Shown here piece after piece: positions 15,475 through 25,568 of a stretch of DNA of 64,000 nt. A model generated the notes under the pieces. That model was given only the letters and a program-made list of their open reading frames with translations, did no database searches and was not told the origin of the DNA. The DNA comes from Chryseobacterium sp. JUb7 (GTDB lineage Bacteria > Bacteroidota > Bacteroidia > Flavobacteriales > Weeksellaceae). Both the position numbers and the translations under genes were made by a program. The DNA lies in contig NZ_JANUFF010000001.1 of the NCBI RefSeq assembly GCF_024806495.1, positions 558,001 through 622,000 of the forward strand. Direction: 5' to 3'. Every line of letters begins with the position of its first letter. Position 1 is the stretch's first letter.

Positions 15475-18315
15475 ATGAAAAAACAATATAAAGTTCTCGG
15501 AATGACCTGTTCAGGCTGCCAGAAAAAAATTTCTGAAAAGCTTAACAGCCTTGAAGGTATTACGGCTGATGTAGATCTTGAAAACAGCAAAGTAACTATC
15601 ACTTCCGATAAAGAATTTGAATTAAATACTTTAAATAAAGCACTCAAAGAAATCGGAAACTACCAGCTGGAAGATCCGAATAATCCAGACACAACTTTTG
15701 TAAAACCACAAGACCGGGTATCACCATCTTCTGTTTATTATTGTCCGATGGAATGCGAAGGTGATAAAGTCTATTTCCAACAAGGAAAAAGATGTCCTGT
15801 CTGCAATATGTATCTGATTCCTATTGAAGAAAAACACGCTAAAGATCCTAATTTTAAACCTACTTATTCTTCAACACACCTTCCTGAAAACTTCAAAGAT
15901 CATATTGGGAAATATTATTGTCCGATGTTCTGTGAAAGTGATACAATCTATGATGAAAAGGGAGATTGTCCCGTTTGTCATATGCATTTAGAAGAAATAA
16001 CTGAAGATTTGGTTAAAAATTCGTCATTCCCCTCCCACGAACATCATTCTCACAATCATCATCACCATGAAGCTCCGAAGGTAACCGAAGAAATGGCAGG
16101 AAAGTACTTTTGCCCGATGTACTGCGAAGGCGACAAAGTATATGATACTAATGTAGGCTGTCCTATCTGCGGAATGGACCTGGTGAAATATCCTGAGAAG
16201 AAGACCGCAAAGTACACTTGCCCCATGCATCCTGAAATTATCAGAGACGAACCTGGAGACTGCCCTATTTGCGGAATGGATTTGGTAAGAATGCCCGATA
16301 AAGACGAGGAAGAAGATGAAACGTATACCATTCTAAAAAGAAAATTTATTATTTCCTTAGCCTTCACCGTTCCTGTATTTATCCTGTCAATGGGCGGAAT
16401 GTTTATCGATTTCCCTTTTAATCATCAGATTCAGGGGATTTTTGAATTGATTTTGACACTTCCTGTTTTATTCTATTCAGGATGGTTTTTGATGAAAAGA
16501 GGCTGGGTTTCTTTCAAAACCTGGAATCTGAACATGTTTAGTTTAATTGTACTTGGAGTTGCAGCAGCCTTCATTTTCAGTTTGGTAGCTTTAGCTTTTC
16601 CAGACATCATTCCTCATGAAATCCGAGGCCACAACCACGAAATACCGTTGTATTTTGAGGCAGTCTGTGTTATTTTAACCCTTGTTATTCTGGGGCAGTT
16701 AATGGAAGCGGCAGCTCACAAAAAGACAGGAAATGCCATCCGTGAACTGATGAATTTATCTCCGGATGAAGCTAATTTAATCATCAATGGAGAGGATAAA
16801 AAAGTTTTATTGTCACAAGTTAAAATCGGAGACTTGTTAAGGGTAAAACCAGGTGAAAAAATACCTGTCGACGGAAAAATTACAGAGGGCAATTCGATTG
16901 TTGATGAAAGCATGATCACCGGAGAACCAATCCCTGTTGAAAAGAATATTGATGACAAAGTAACCTCAGGAACCATCAACGGGAATCAGACCTTTATCAT
17001 GAAAGCCGAAAAAGTAGGCGATGAAACTCTGCTTTCCCAGATCATAAAAATGGTGAATGAAGCGAGCCGCAGCAAAGCCCCGATTCAGAAACTGACCGAC
17101 AAAGTAGCCAAAGTTTTTGTACCTGCTGTCATCATTATTGCAATTGCAACCTTTATTTTATGGCAGATATTCGGTCCGGAAGGTCAAAAAACGCTGTTTG
17201 CTTTTGTAAATGCAGTTGCTGTTCTTATCGTTGCCTGCCCATGCGCTCTCGGTCTTGCCACCCCAATGTCTCTGATGGTTGGAATCGGAAAAGGAGCAAA
17301 AAACGGTATTTTAATTAAAAATGCAGACGCACTTGAGCAGATGAATAAAGTAAATGTTTTAATTACCGATAAAACAGGAACTTTAACAGAAGGAAAGCCA
17401 TCCGTTGAGCATATTGAAACGGGGAATAATGATCAAAATTTAATTTTAAAACTGGCTTATTCTTTAAATCAAAATTCGGAACACCCTTTGTCAAATGCTG
17501 TTATTAAAAAAGCAAAAAGCGAAAATATATCTCCTGAAAAAGTGGAGAAATTTGAAAACATTTCCGGAAAAGGTGTAATAGGTAATATTGATGGTAAAAC
17601 AGTTTATTTAGGAAACGAAAGTCTTTTAATTTCACATCAGATTTCAATTCCTGAAGATATTAAGCAAAAAGCTACAGAGATTCAGTCAAAGGCCCACACG
17701 ATCTCCTATATTGCGCAGAATAAGGATGTCTTAGGGTTTATAAGCTTTACGGATAAAATCAAAGAAAGTTCCAGACAGGCTGTTCAGCAGTTACTAAGTG
17801 AAGGCATTGATATTATTATGATGACAGGTGACAATGAGCATACTGCTAAAGCTGTAGCTGAAGAGCTTGGAATCAAACATTTTAAGGCTAACTGCCTTCC
17901 CGAAGATAAATTAAATGAGGTTAAAAAACTCCAGCAACAAGGAAAAGTAGTCGCTATGACCGGTGACGGAATCAATGACTCCCCTGCTCTGGCTCAGGCT
18001 AATATCGGTATTGCAATGGGTACCGGAACCGATGCTGCTATTGAAAGCGCAGAAATTACGTTGTTGAAAGGTGATATTTTAGGAGTAACCAAAGCTAAAT
18101 TGCTAAGTGAGAAATTATTAAAAAACATTAAAGAAAACCTGTTTTTTGCATTTATTTATAATGTTTTGGGAGTTCCGGTTGCGGCAGGATTATTGTATCC
18201 ATTTTTTGGAATTCTGTTATCTCCGATGATTGCAGCAGCAGCGATGAGCTTCAGTTCTTTATCTGTGATTTTAAATTCATTACGACTGAACTCTGTAAAT
18301 TTAGATATCAAATAG
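15475..18315 (+). CDS. copA: Copper-type P1B ATPase with one HMA and four metal-binding modules
   Basis: Inner-membrane pump exporting Cu(I) or a related soft metal, 946 residues. Order: HMA domain with G-M-T-C-S-G-C (Cys12, Cys15); then four short C-P-M...C-P-x-C-x-M heavy-metal-binding modules at about 88-117, 147-174, 211-238 and 247-272; a His-rich stretch near 188-198 between modules two and three; then the ATPase core. Core motifs: C-P-C at 588-590 in the membrane, phosphorylated Asp632 in D-K-T-G-T, the S-E-H-P-L-S motif, T-G-D-N and G-D-G-I-N-D-S-P-A. One or two such modules are usual; four is many. The HMA-AraC gene upstream is the likely regulator. Confidence 0.95.
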   Translation: MKKQYKVLGMTCSGCQKKISEKLNSLEGITADVDLENSKVTITSDKEFELNTLNKALKEIGNYQLEDPNNPDTTFVKPQDRVSPSSVYYCPMECEGDKVYFQQGKRCPVCNMYLIPIEEKHAKDPNFKPTYSSTHLPENFKDHIGKYYCPMFCESDTIYDEKGDCPVCHMHLEEITEDLVKNSSFPSHEHHSHNHHHHEAPKVTEEMAGKYFCPMYCEGDKVYDTNVGCPICGMDLVKYPEKKTAKYTCPMHPEIIRDEPGDCPICGMDLVRMPDKDEEEDETYTILKRKFIISLAFTVPVFILSMGGMFIDFPFNHQIQGIFELILTLPVLFYSGWFLMKRGWVSFKTWNLNMFSLIVLGVAAAFIFSLVALAFPDIIPHEIRGHNHEIPLYFEAVCVILTLVILGQLMEAAAHKKTGNAIRELMNLSPDEANLIINGEDKKVLLSQVKIGDLLRVKPGEKIPVDGKITEGNSIVDESMITGEPIPVEKNIDDKVTSGTINGNQTFIMKAEKVGDETLLSQIIKMVNEASRSKAPIQKLTDKVAKVFVPAVIIIAIATFILWQIFGPEGQKTLFAFVNAVAVLIVACPCALGLATPMSLMVGIGKGAKNGILIKNADALEQMNKVNVLITDKTGTLTEGKPSVEHIETGNNDQNLILKLAYSLNQNSEHPLSNAVIKKAKSENISPEKVEKFENISGKGVIGNIDGKTVYLGNESLLISHQISIPEDIKQKATEIQSKAHTISYIAQNKDVLGFISFTDKIKESSRQAVQQLLSEGIDIIMMTGDNEHTAKAVAEELGIKHFKANCLPEDKLNEVKKLQQQGKVVAMTGDGINDSPALAQANIGIAMGTGTDAAIESAEITLLKGDILGVTKAKLLSEKLLKNIKENLFFAFIYNVLGVPVAAGLLYPFFGILLSPMIAAAAMSFSSLSVILNSLRLNSVNLDIK

Positions 18316-18403
18316 AAATAATGTGAAAAATTTATAATTAACAATAAGAAAAAAGTTATTTTTAAAAAATTAAAACTGATAGCTTAATAACTTAAAATTA
18401 ATT

Positions 18404-19282
18404 ATGAAAAAATACACATTTCTTTTTGTATTGTTTTGTGCATTGTATACAGCACAGGTTCAACGTTTTGCCTATGAATATCAATTTATTAAAGATTCTA
18501 CAAATAAAGCAAATATTACGAAAGAGCTCATGTTTCTGGATGTTGACAGCAAAGGATCCAAATATTACAGCTATGATATTTTTGTAACGGATTCTATTAT
18601 AAATGCTGAATTTGAAAAACAAACAGACACTAAGAATCTGATGGCATTTGCAAAGCCCAACAGTAATTACAAAGGGGTAGTTCGAAGCAAAGTAACTAAA
18701 GAATACCCTAATTATAATACCTATCTGCATACCTCGCTGAGTTTAGATTTTTATAAAATAGAAGAAGATAAAAAACCTGTTTGGAAAATATTTCCGGAAA
18801 AGAAAAAAACAGGAAACTACAATGCTCAAAAAGCAACAACAAATTATTTAGGAAGATCATGGATAGCATGGTTTTGTACGGATTTACCTTTTCAGGATGG
18901 ACCTTATAAATTCTATGGCTTGCCGGGACTAATTGTCAAACTGGAAGATAAAACACAAAGCCATGTTATGACCTTAATCGCTAATAAAACTATTAACAAA
19001 GAACCTATTTTCAGTAATAAGCCAGACAAAGAAATTGCTGTAAATAATGATAAGTTTAATAAACTGTGGCGAGAATATGTACAAGACCCGAATAAAGTGA
19101 CAAAACAAAGAATTGCAACATCGGGAAATGATGCACAAGGAAACCCTAACTTTAATTTTGTAGACGGGGCAACCGGAAAGAAAATAGATGCAAACGAAGC
19201 TATGAGAAATAATGAAAAACAGTTTAAAGACAATTTAAAAAAAGATAATAACAGATTGGATTCTGATTTGTATAAATACTAG
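18404..19282 (+). CDS. GLPGLI family secreted protein
   Basis: A 292-residue exported protein with a signal peptide (about residues 1-18). It carries the family-defining G-L-P-G-L-I motif near residue 173, preceded by G-R-S-W-I-A-W-F and G-P-Y-K-F. GLPGLI proteins are common in Bacteroidota, often in multiple copies, and have no established function. The C-terminal third is Lys/Asn-rich. It ends 16 bases before the DUF72 gene. A paralogue with the same G-x-S-W-I-A-W-F block lies at 24699. Confidence 0.9.
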   Translation: MKKYTFLFVLFCALYTAQVQRFAYEYQFIKDSTNKANITKELMFLDVDSKGSKYYSYDIFVTDSIINAEFEKQTDTKNLMAFAKPNSNYKGVVRSKVTKEYPNYNTYLHTSLSLDFYKIEEDKKPVWKIFPEKKKTGNYNAQKATTNYLGRSWIAWFCTDLPFQDGPYKFYGLPGLIVKLEDKTQSHVMTLIANKTINKEPIFSNKPDKEIAVNNDKFNKLWREYVQDPNKVTKQRIATSGNDAQGNPNFNFVDGATGKKIDANEAMRNNEKQFKDNLKKDNNRLDSDLYKY

Positions 19283-19298
19283 TTTAAAATAAATTAGA

Positions 19299-20027
19299 GT
19301 GAAAAAAGAAAATCTTTACGTCGGATGCTCAGGTTTTTACAATAATGATTGGAAAGGATCATTGTATCCCGAAGATTCGAAAAGTAAAGATTTTCTCACC
19401 TTATATTCCCAAACATTCAACAGTGTTGAAATTAATTCCACGTTTTATAGAAAGCCCACAGAAAAAACTTTACTGAAATGGTTTGATGAAACTCCTGAAG
19501 ATTTTAAATTTTTCATTAAAATTCCAAAAGCAATTTCTCATGAAAAACGACTGAAGGATTGTAAAAAAGACATTTCAGAATTTTGTGACCATATCCAATC
19601 CGGCTTAAAAGAAAAACTTTCAGGGTTTCTTTATCAGTTTCCGCCCTCTTTTAAGAACACTCAGGAGAATATTGATCTTATTCTCAATAACCTTAATGAT
19701 GATTTTTTAAATGTTATAGAATTTCGCCATGAATCCTGGTGGCAAGAAGAAATTTTTAATCTTTTAAGAAAGAATTACATTGTTTTTTCAGGAGTTAGTT
19801 TTCCGGGAAATTTACCCGAAGAAATGATCATTAATCATCCTGAGGTTTTATATTATCGTCTTCACGGAAAACCTATTCTGTACAAATCAGAATACTCTGA
19901 AGAATTTCTTAGTATTTTGGCTGAAAAAATCAAAAAAGCACAACATAAAACATTTATCTTTTTCAATAATACCTGGGGAACTGCAGCTATTAATAATTCG
20001 TTGTATCTGAAGAAAATACTCGATTAA
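19299..20027 (+). CDS. DUF72 family protein (YecE-like)
   Basis: A 242-residue TIM-barrel-like protein starting at a GTG (19299). Family landmarks are Y-V-G-C-S-G-F-Y at residues 7-14, the V-E-I-N-S-T-F-Y-R block near 43, L-Y-Q-F-P-P-S-F near 111 and the E-F-R-H-E-S-W-W block near 141. The biochemical role of DUF72 is not established. It follows the GLPGLI gene by 16 bases and may share its transcript, though there is no functional reason to pair them. Confidence 0.88.
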   Translation: MKKENLYVGCSGFYNNDWKGSLYPEDSKSKDFLTLYSQTFNSVEINSTFYRKPTEKTLLKWFDETPEDFKFFIKIPKAISHEKRLKDCKKDISEFCDHIQSGLKEKLSGFLYQFPPSFKNTQENIDLILNNLNDDFLNVIEFRHESWWQEEIFNLLRKNYIVFSGVSFPGNLPEEMIINHPEVLYYRLHGKPILYKSEYSEEFLSILAEKIKKAQHKTFIFFNNTWGTAAINNSLYLKKILD

Positions 20028-20155
20028 AAGCCAACTCAAAATAAAGTTATTAAAATATCCTTAAAAAGTGAAATTTCAATAAAATCGGCATGCATTTTGT
20101 TAAGAATTATTTGGAAAAATTAACGATTTTTAACAAATAAATTCCATTAAATTTT

Positions 20156-21022
20156 ATGACAAAAACTTTTGCGGAAAAGTCCAGAAATACGACTTTTCTT
20201 GGGATGTTTGCATTGATGAGTGCAACTTCAATTTTATTTCACAGCTGTAATCAGGAAAAAGACAAGAAAGAATCTGAAAAGATAATTTCCAAAAACGATC
20301 CCACCGCAAAAATTGTCCCCAAAATTGATGATGAAAACGTTACTTCTGATAAAAGAGTAATCTATCTTACCTTTGACGACGGTCCTAATCGCGGAACCGA
20401 AAATCTTCTTAAAATTCTACACAAAAGAAATATCTGTGCAACCGCCTTCCTGGTCGGAAAACACGCCTATGGAAGCAAAAAGCAAAAAGAGGATCTTGAG
20501 CTTTTAAGACAAGATCAATTGGTAGAATTGGCCAACCACAGTTTTACTCATGCTCATAATAAATACACTGATTTTTATAAAAACCCGATGGCTGTAGTCC
20601 AGGATTTTGACGCTGCCAAAGACAGTTTGAAACTGTACGATAAAATCGCCAGGACTCCGGGAAGAAATATATGGAGACTGAATAATATTACGGTTACTGA
20701 TCTTAAAAGCTCAACTGAAGCAGCCAACAGTCTGAAAAAAGCCGGCTATAAAGTAATCGGTTGGGATTTGGAATGGAAACCGTCCAATAAAATGGCCTTG
20801 AAAGGAAACCACGAAGCCATGCTTAAAAAAGTAGACAGCATTTTCTTTAATGATTTGGAAAAAACATCCAGACATCTTGTTTTTTTAACTCATGATCAGT
20901 ATTTAACAGATACTGATTCTGTGAACGAGCTGGATTTATTTATTGAAAAATTACAGAAAACCAATCGGTTTGTGTTCAGAAAAATCTCTGAATATCCGAA
21001 GATTAATGAGGTTTTGAACTAA
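20156..21022 (+). CDS. Polysaccharide deacetylase lipoprotein (NodB domain)
   Basis: Predicted envelope lipoprotein of 288 residues; the signal sequence ends in a lipobox-like F-H-S-C with Cys31. The NodB deacetylase motif 1 is T-F-D-D-G-P at 72-77 (Asp75 as the metal-binding aspartate) and motif 2 is H-S-F-T-H (His128, His132). Members remove acetyl groups from peptidoglycan or surface glycans such as N-acetylglucosamine polymers. It stands alone: 128 bases from the upstream gene and followed by a dispersed repeat. Confidence 0.85.
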   Translation: MTKTFAEKSRNTTFLGMFALMSATSILFHSCNQEKDKKESEKIISKNDPTAKIVPKIDDENVTSDKRVIYLTFDDGPNRGTENLLKILHKRNICATAFLVGKHAYGSKKQKEDLELLRQDQLVELANHSFTHAHNKYTDFYKNPMAVVQDFDAAKDSLKLYDKIARTPGRNIWRLNNITVTDLKSSTEAANSLKKAGYKVIGWDLEWKPSNKMALKGNHEAMLKKVDSIFFNDLEKTSRHLVFLTHDQYLTDTDSVNELDLFIEKLQKTNRFVFRKISEYPKINEVLN

Positions 21023-21038
21023 TCTTAAATAGGTATAA

Positions 21039-21130
21039 ATGCTTCGACTCTGCTCAGCATGACATCACTAATACTAACCGTTTTATTATAACAATTAATT
21101 TCTGGTAAGTCACGTTGAGCGGAGTCGAAA
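21039..21130. repeat. Dispersed intergenic inverted repeat, copy 2
   Basis: Left arm ATGCTTCGACTCTGCTCAGC at 21039-21058, extending to about 21064; right arm near 21109-21130 contains GAGCGGAGTCGAAA. The central bases are unlike copy 1 (7710-7829), so only the arms are conserved. This suggests selection on, or mobility of, the paired ends. Confidence 0.7.
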
Positions 21131-21230
21131 CGCGTTATAAAATAATTATCTATCAACTAAAAACAATCAGCTATAAACTAAAATTGTTTTTTACTAGCTT
21201 TTCGTCTTTAAAATTCAGAAATTTGCATTT

Positions 21231-21899
21231 ATGAGTATTCAAGAACATTATAACGATATAAAAAATCAGCTTCCGGACGGTGTGCAATTGGTTGCTGTAT
21301 CAAAAACACACCCTGTATCAGCTATTCAGGAAGTTTATGATTTAGGGCAAAGAGTATTTGGTGAAAATAAAGTTCAGGAAGTTATAGAAAAATATCCGCT
21401 GCTCCCGAAAGATATTCAATGGCATTTAATCGGGCACCTGCAAACGAATAAAGTGAAATATATTGCTGAATTTGTAGATACCATCCAAAGTGTGGATTCT
21501 GAAAAACTTATTAAAGAAATTGATAAAGAGGCAGCCAAACACAGCCGTAATATAAAGGTCTTACTTCAGGTGAAAATTGCAGAAGAAGAAAGCAAATTCG
21601 GACTGGAAACTGAAGAAGCAAAAGACTTATTTCAAAAATACATCAACGGAAATTTTCCGAATGTTGAAATTACCGGACTGATGGGTATGGCTACTTTTAC
21701 AGACGATAAAGATCAGGTTAAAAAGGAATTTTTAATCCTAAAAAGAATTTTTGATGAGTTAAATCAACTTAAGTCACTAAAAACATTATCTATGGGAATG
21801 AGTGATGATTTTCCGATAGCCATTGAATGCGGTGCCAATTCTGTGAGAGTAGGATCAGCAATTTTCGGCAGAAGAGATTATTCAAATCCTTCGATTTAG
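21231..21899 (+). CDS. YggS family PLP-binding protein
   Basis: Pyridoxal-5'-phosphate homeostasis protein of 222 residues, alanine-racemase-like barrel without racemase activity. The PLP lysine is Lys25 in V-A-V-S-K-T-H-P. Further family blocks are F-G-E-N-K-V-Q-E near 44, W-H-L-I-G-H-L-Q-T-N-K near 64, G-L-M-G-M-A near 144 and S-M-G-M-S-D-D-F near 187. It ends 47 bases before the next gene, which has its own promoter. Confidence 0.95.
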   Translation: MSIQEHYNDIKNQLPDGVQLVAVSKTHPVSAIQEVYDLGQRVFGENKVQEVIEKYPLLPKDIQWHLIGHLQTNKVKYIAEFVDTIQSVDSEKLIKEIDKEAAKHSRNIKVLLQVKIAEEESKFGLETEEAKDLFQKYINGNFPNVEITGLMGMATFTDDKDQVKKEFLILKRIFDELNQLKSLKTLSMGMSDDFPIAIECGANSVRVGSAIFGRRDYSNPSI

Positions 21900-21908
21900 G
21901 TACAGTTT

Positions 21909-21941
21909 TTGCTAATAATTCAATCAAAAAATCTAAATTTG
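21909..21941 (+). promoter_or_regulatory. Promoter for the sigma-54 activator gene
   Basis: TTG at 21909-21911 and TAAATTTG at 21934-21941 with a 22-base spacer. The -7 box ends 5 bases before the ATG at 21947, implying a very short or absent leader. It also argues against the longer reading that would begin inside the YggS gene. Confidence 0.6.
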
Positions 21942-21946
21942 CAACT

Positions 21947-23131
21947 ATGCAAAAAATCCTTATTGTAGAAGACGAAAAAGCAATCTCAGGAGTACTTCAC
22001 AGTATTCTTTCTGATGAACTAACTGACTATGAATTTGTTATCGCCGAAGACGGCCTAGAAGGTTACAAACATATTGAAAAAGAAGACTTCGCGTTGGTCA
22101 TTTCTGATATAAAAATGCCTAAACTTTCCGGAACTGAACTTTTAAAGCAAAGCTTAATGCTGAAGCCTGAAAGTACTTTTATTATGATCTCCGGACACGC
22201 AGACATAGATTCAGCTGTATCTTGCTTAAGAGATGGTGCATACGACTTCATTTCCAAGCCAATTGATATTAACCGTTTGATCACAAGCGTTAAAAATGCT
22301 TTGGCTAAAGAAACCCTGAAGAAAGAAAACAAAAATCTTCAAACAGAAAATAAAACTTTAAAGAAAAAAGTTAATAAAAAGTATCAGATGATTGGTGAAT
22401 CTGCAGGTTTGCAAAAGATTCAGGATATGATCGAAAAGGTAGCAGCTTCTGATGCCAGAGTATTAATCACAGGACCGAATGGTGCCGGAAAAGAGTTGGT
22501 GGCTCACGCAATTCACAATCAAAGTGACAGAGCGAGAGGCCCGATGGTAGAGGTAAACTGTGCGGCTATTCCTTCTGAGTTGATCGAGTCTGAATTATTC
22601 GGACACGTTAAAGGTTCTTTTACAGGAGCTATTAAAGATAAGCAGGGGAAATTCGAACAGGCTAACGGAGGTACAATTTTCCTTGATGAGATCGGTGACA
22701 TGAGCTTAATTGCTCAGGCAAAGGTTTTAAGAGCTTTACAGGAAAGCAAAGTTTCTCCTGTGGGAAGCGATAAGGAAATAAAGGTTGATGTAAGAGTACT
22801 TGCGGCAACCAATAAAAATATGCAGGTGGAAATTGAAGCCGGAAGATTCAGAGAAGACCTTTATCACAGACTTTCTGTAATTGAAATCTATGTACCGCCT
22901 TTGGATGAAAGAAAAGAAGATATCAAAATGTTGGTAGATCATTTTTCGGGACTGATTTCTGACGAGCACGGTACTGCCGTGAAAAAATTTGATGATAAGG
23001 CTATTGAAGCGCTAAAAGCTCTTTCGTGGACCGGAAATATCAGAGAATTAAGAAACGTTGTAGAGAGGTTAATTATTTTAGGAGGAAACACTGTTTCTGC
23101 CGAAGACGTTGCAAGTTTTGTAAGGAAATAA
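21947..23131 (+). CDS. NtrC-type response regulator lacking the DNA-binding domain
   Basis: A 394-residue two-domain protein. The receiver domain (1-118) has the phospho-accepting Asp54 and Lys104; a coiled-coil linker (120-145) follows, then a sigma-54-interacting AAA+ domain with Walker A variant G-P-N-G-A-G-K-E (176-183), Walker B F-L-D-E and the sigma-54 loop G-S-F-T-G-A (223-228, usually G-A-F-T-G-A). The protein stops right after the C-lid helices, with no Fis-type helix-turn-helix, and a strong terminator follows, so the ending is natural. It may activate sigma-54 promoters from solution. No cognate histidine kinase is adjacent. Confidence 0.9.
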   Translation: MQKILIVEDEKAISGVLHSILSDELTDYEFVIAEDGLEGYKHIEKEDFALVISDIKMPKLSGTELLKQSLMLKPESTFIMISGHADIDSAVSCLRDGAYDFISKPIDINRLITSVKNALAKETLKKENKNLQTENKTLKKKVNKKYQMIGESAGLQKIQDMIEKVAASDARVLITGPNGAGKELVAHAIHNQSDRARGPMVEVNCAAIPSELIESELFGHVKGSFTGAIKDKQGKFEQANGGTIFLDEIGDMSLIAQAKVLRALQESKVSPVGSDKEIKVDVRVLAATNKNMQVEIEAGRFREDLYHRLSVIEIYVPPLDERKEDIKMLVDHFSGLISDEHGTAVKKFDDKAIEALKALSWTGNIRELRNVVERLIILGGNTVSAEDVASFVRK

Positions 23132-23154
23132 TAATGATATTATTTTAACTATAT

Positions 23155-23190
23155 AAAGATTTGCAGTTTTACACTGCAAATCTTTTTTTT
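23155..23190 (+). terminator. Terminator after the sigma-54 activator gene
   Basis: A 13-bp stem, AAAGATTTGCAGT against ACTGCAAATCTTT, with a 5-base loop and a T8 tail. Confidence 0.9.
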
Positions 23191-23219
23191 TGAATTAAAC
23201 TATATGAATATAAACGATT

Positions 23220-24581
23220 ATGAACTTTTTAAATAAAAACTATACAAAAGAATGCCTGACACTAGCTCTTCCTGTGATGTTGACGCAGGTGGGGCAGGTC
23301 TCGGTGAATCTGTTCGACAATATTATTGTCGGAAAACTATTAGGTGCCGATGCCCTTGCGTCTGTTTCTTTAGGGAATGCAGTATTTTTCTCAATGTTTG
23401 TTCTGGCATTGGGATTTTCTTTTGCCATTCCGCCGCTGGTTTCAGAAGCGCACTCCAAGGGTGATCATAAAACAATCAACTCGGTTTTCAGCCATGGATT
23501 TGTTATTAATATGACCGTCGGAATTATTTTAATGGGCGTCCTTCTTTTGGGACTTCCTCTACTCTATCATTCCGGTCAGCCTGAGAAAATTGTACCTGAT
23601 ACAGTTAACTTCTTAGGCATTATGGCGATCAGTATTGTTCCTTTTATGGCTTTTCAGACATTAAGAGAGGTTTCGGAAGGACTTTCATATACTATTGGTG
23701 TAACGAAAGCTACAATCATCGCCAATGTTATTAATATCGTATTAAATTATGTTTTCATTAAGGGGCTCTGGATTTTTCCGGAAATGGGAGTAAAAGGATC
23801 TGCCTTGGCAAGTTTAATCGCCCGAGTTTTCATGGTGGTTTTCTTGTATTATGTCCTTTTAAAAGAGAAGAAAACAAGACAATACATCAAAGACTTTTCA
23901 TTGAAAATGCAGGTTTTCACGAAAGAAATGTTTGAAAAAATGGTAAGACTTGGCTTCCCGACTGCTTTGCAAATGTTCTTTGAAGTGACGGCTTTTGCAG
24001 GAGCAGCTTTTATCTGTGGTTTGATTTCAGCTCATGATATCGCTTCACATCAAATTGCGTTGAGTATGGCTTCATTTACCTTTAATTTATGTATCGGTTT
24101 CAGTGTAGCCTCTACCGTGATGATTGGCAGAAAACTGGGTGAGCAGAATTTTGTTGAGTTAAGAAAAGTAGGTATCAATAACCTGAAGATAGCCTTTATT
24201 TTCATGATTATCTGTGGAATTGTTTTCATTTTGGGAAGAAATATCCTACCGACTTTCTTTACGAAAAAAGAAGAAGTTGAAGTGATCACGCTCGCTTCAA
24301 AATTAATGATTATCGCTGCTTTATTTCAGTTATCAGACGGAATTCAGGTGACGGCACTGGGAATGCTGAGAGGGTTGCAGGACGTGAAAATACCTTCTAT
24401 TTATACCTTTATCGCCTATTGGATTATTACAATTCCTTTGGGCTACTTCCTTTGTGTAACGTTAAAAATGGGAGCTTTCGGAATGTGGATTGCCCTAGGA
24501 CTGGGATTAACGGTTTCTGCTGTTATGCTGGTCAAACGATTTTTAAATATGTCTGCGAAAAGAGTAAAGCAGAATTTATAA
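23220..24581 (+). CDS. MATE family efflux transporter
   Basis: Inner-membrane Na+ or H+/drug antiporter of 453 residues with twelve predicted helices. The N-terminal helix carries A-L-P-V-M-L-T-Q and V-D/N-x-x-x-V-G-K-L-L-G-A-D-A-L-A-S-V, typical for MATE; a matching second-half repeat begins near residue 237 with L-G-F-P-T-A-L-Q. The substrate cannot be predicted; families like this export cationic drugs and metabolites. It is monocistronic, bracketed by terminators. Confidence 0.93.
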   Translation: MNFLNKNYTKECLTLALPVMLTQVGQVSVNLFDNIIVGKLLGADALASVSLGNAVFFSMFVLALGFSFAIPPLVSEAHSKGDHKTINSVFSHGFVINMTVGIILMGVLLLGLPLLYHSGQPEKIVPDTVNFLGIMAISIVPFMAFQTLREVSEGLSYTIGVTKATIIANVINIVLNYVFIKGLWIFPEMGVKGSALASLIARVFMVVFLYYVLLKEKKTRQYIKDFSLKMQVFTKEMFEKMVRLGFPTALQMFFEVTAFAGAAFICGLISAHDIASHQIALSMASFTFNLCIGFSVASTVMIGRKLGEQNFVELRKVGINNLKIAFIFMIICGIVFILGRNILPTFFTKKEEVEVITLASKLMIIAALFQLSDGIQVTALGMLRGLQDVKIPSIYTFIAYWIITIPLGYFLCVTLKMGAFGMWIALGLGLTVSAVMLVKRFLNMSAKRVKQNL

Positions 24582-24584
24582 TAG

Positions 24585-24613
24585 AAAAGCGGTCTTCAGG
24601 GATCGCTTTTTTT
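24585..24613 (+). terminator. Terminator after the MATE gene
   Basis: AAAAGCGGTC (24585-24594) pairs with GATCGCTTTT (24601-24610) with one G-U pair, followed by more T. Confidence 0.8.
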
Positions 24614-24636
24614 ATATTAAAAACTCTTGAATCTCC

Positions 24637-24663
24637 TTGCATAAAGCAAATTCATTATCTTTG
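24637..24663 (+). promoter_or_regulatory. Promoter for the second GLPGLI gene
   Basis: TTG at 24637-24639 and TATCTTTG at 24656-24663 (spacer 16, slightly short), 35 bases before the ATG. Confidence 0.5.
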
Positions 24664-24698
24664 AATGATTAATAACTATGCTATTTCACTTTAATTAA

Positions 24699-25527
24699 AT
24701 GAGAAAAATTATTTTCCTGTTAGGTTTATGTACAGGACTCTTTTATCAATCACAGACCAACAGATTTATTTACGAATTACAATACAGAAAAGATTCTACG
24801 GAAGATTACAAGAAAAGCCTTATGAATCTTGATATCAACCCTGAATCTGTAAAATTTTATGATAAAAAATTTGCAGACAACGACTCTATCAATAAAAGTC
24901 ATCAGGCTATCGTGTCAAAACACAGCACCAGAACAGATCAGCTCATTACAAGAAAACCGAATTCTTCAAAAAATATTCAGTACCGTGATTTTTTCGAATA
25001 TTTTATTGTAAAATCCGATGATGAAATAGAATGGAATTTATCTTCTGATATCCAGAATTATAACGGCTATAAATTACAAAAGGCAACAGCTGTTTTTGGA
25101 GGAAGAAGCTGGATTGCCTGGTTTTCGAATGATATTAATATCAAGGAAGGGCCTTATAAATTCCGTGGACTTCCGGGATTGATTTTCATCATTGAAGACG
25201 TGGATAAGAACTTCATTTACAAGCTCGTAAAGAACATAAAACTTGCAGAAACGTATGATACAAAATCTTTTCTTGAGACCCATTATGGCAAACAGGCTCT
25301 CATCATAACTAATGAAAAATTCAATGCGTATATTGAGGATATTTATAAAAACCCTACAAGAATGCTAGCCGAAGGGATAAAAAAATGGGAACAAACCTTC
25401 TTTTAAAAATGAAACGATAGAATCTATTGAACAGCTTAACAGTAAAAAGTCGATGCTTCAGAATGGAATTAAAAGCAGATATATCTATATTGAAAAAGAT
25501 AAGGCTCCAAAATTTGAAAATAATTAA
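24699..25527 (+). pseudogene. GLPGLI family protein, frameshifted near the C-terminus
   Basis: The open frame from 24699 stops at 25406 (235 residues) with signal peptide and G-L-P-G-L-I near residue 159. Directly after a run of seven A (25379-25385) the reading goes out of frame. In the +1-shifted frame the sequence continues as a plausible GLPGLI C-terminus (beginning N-G-N-K-P-S-F-K-N-E-T-I-E) to a TAA at 25525-25527. Removing one A restores a single frame of about 275 residues. This may be a real mutation, a hypermutable (phase-variable) tract or a sequencing error. The truncated protein would lose its last 45 or so residues. Confidence 0.8.
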
Positions 25528-25544
25528 ATATTTCTACATTTCCG

Positions 25545-25568
25545 GCGATCTTTTTAGGTCGCTTTATT
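25545..25568 (+). terminator. Weak hairpin between convergent genes
   Basis: GCGATC (25545-25550) pairs with GGTCGC (25557-25562) by one G-U, followed by TTTATTTTTT. It overlaps the 3' end of the minus-strand membrane gene. Confidence 0.4.

Noticed and set aside
15247..15486. Minus-strand frame across the copA upstream region
   Set aside because: Spans the inverted repeat and promoter region; composition unlike a protein gene.
16024..16230. Minus-strand frame opposite the His-rich part of copA
   Set aside because: Shadow of the metal-binding modules; no independent support.
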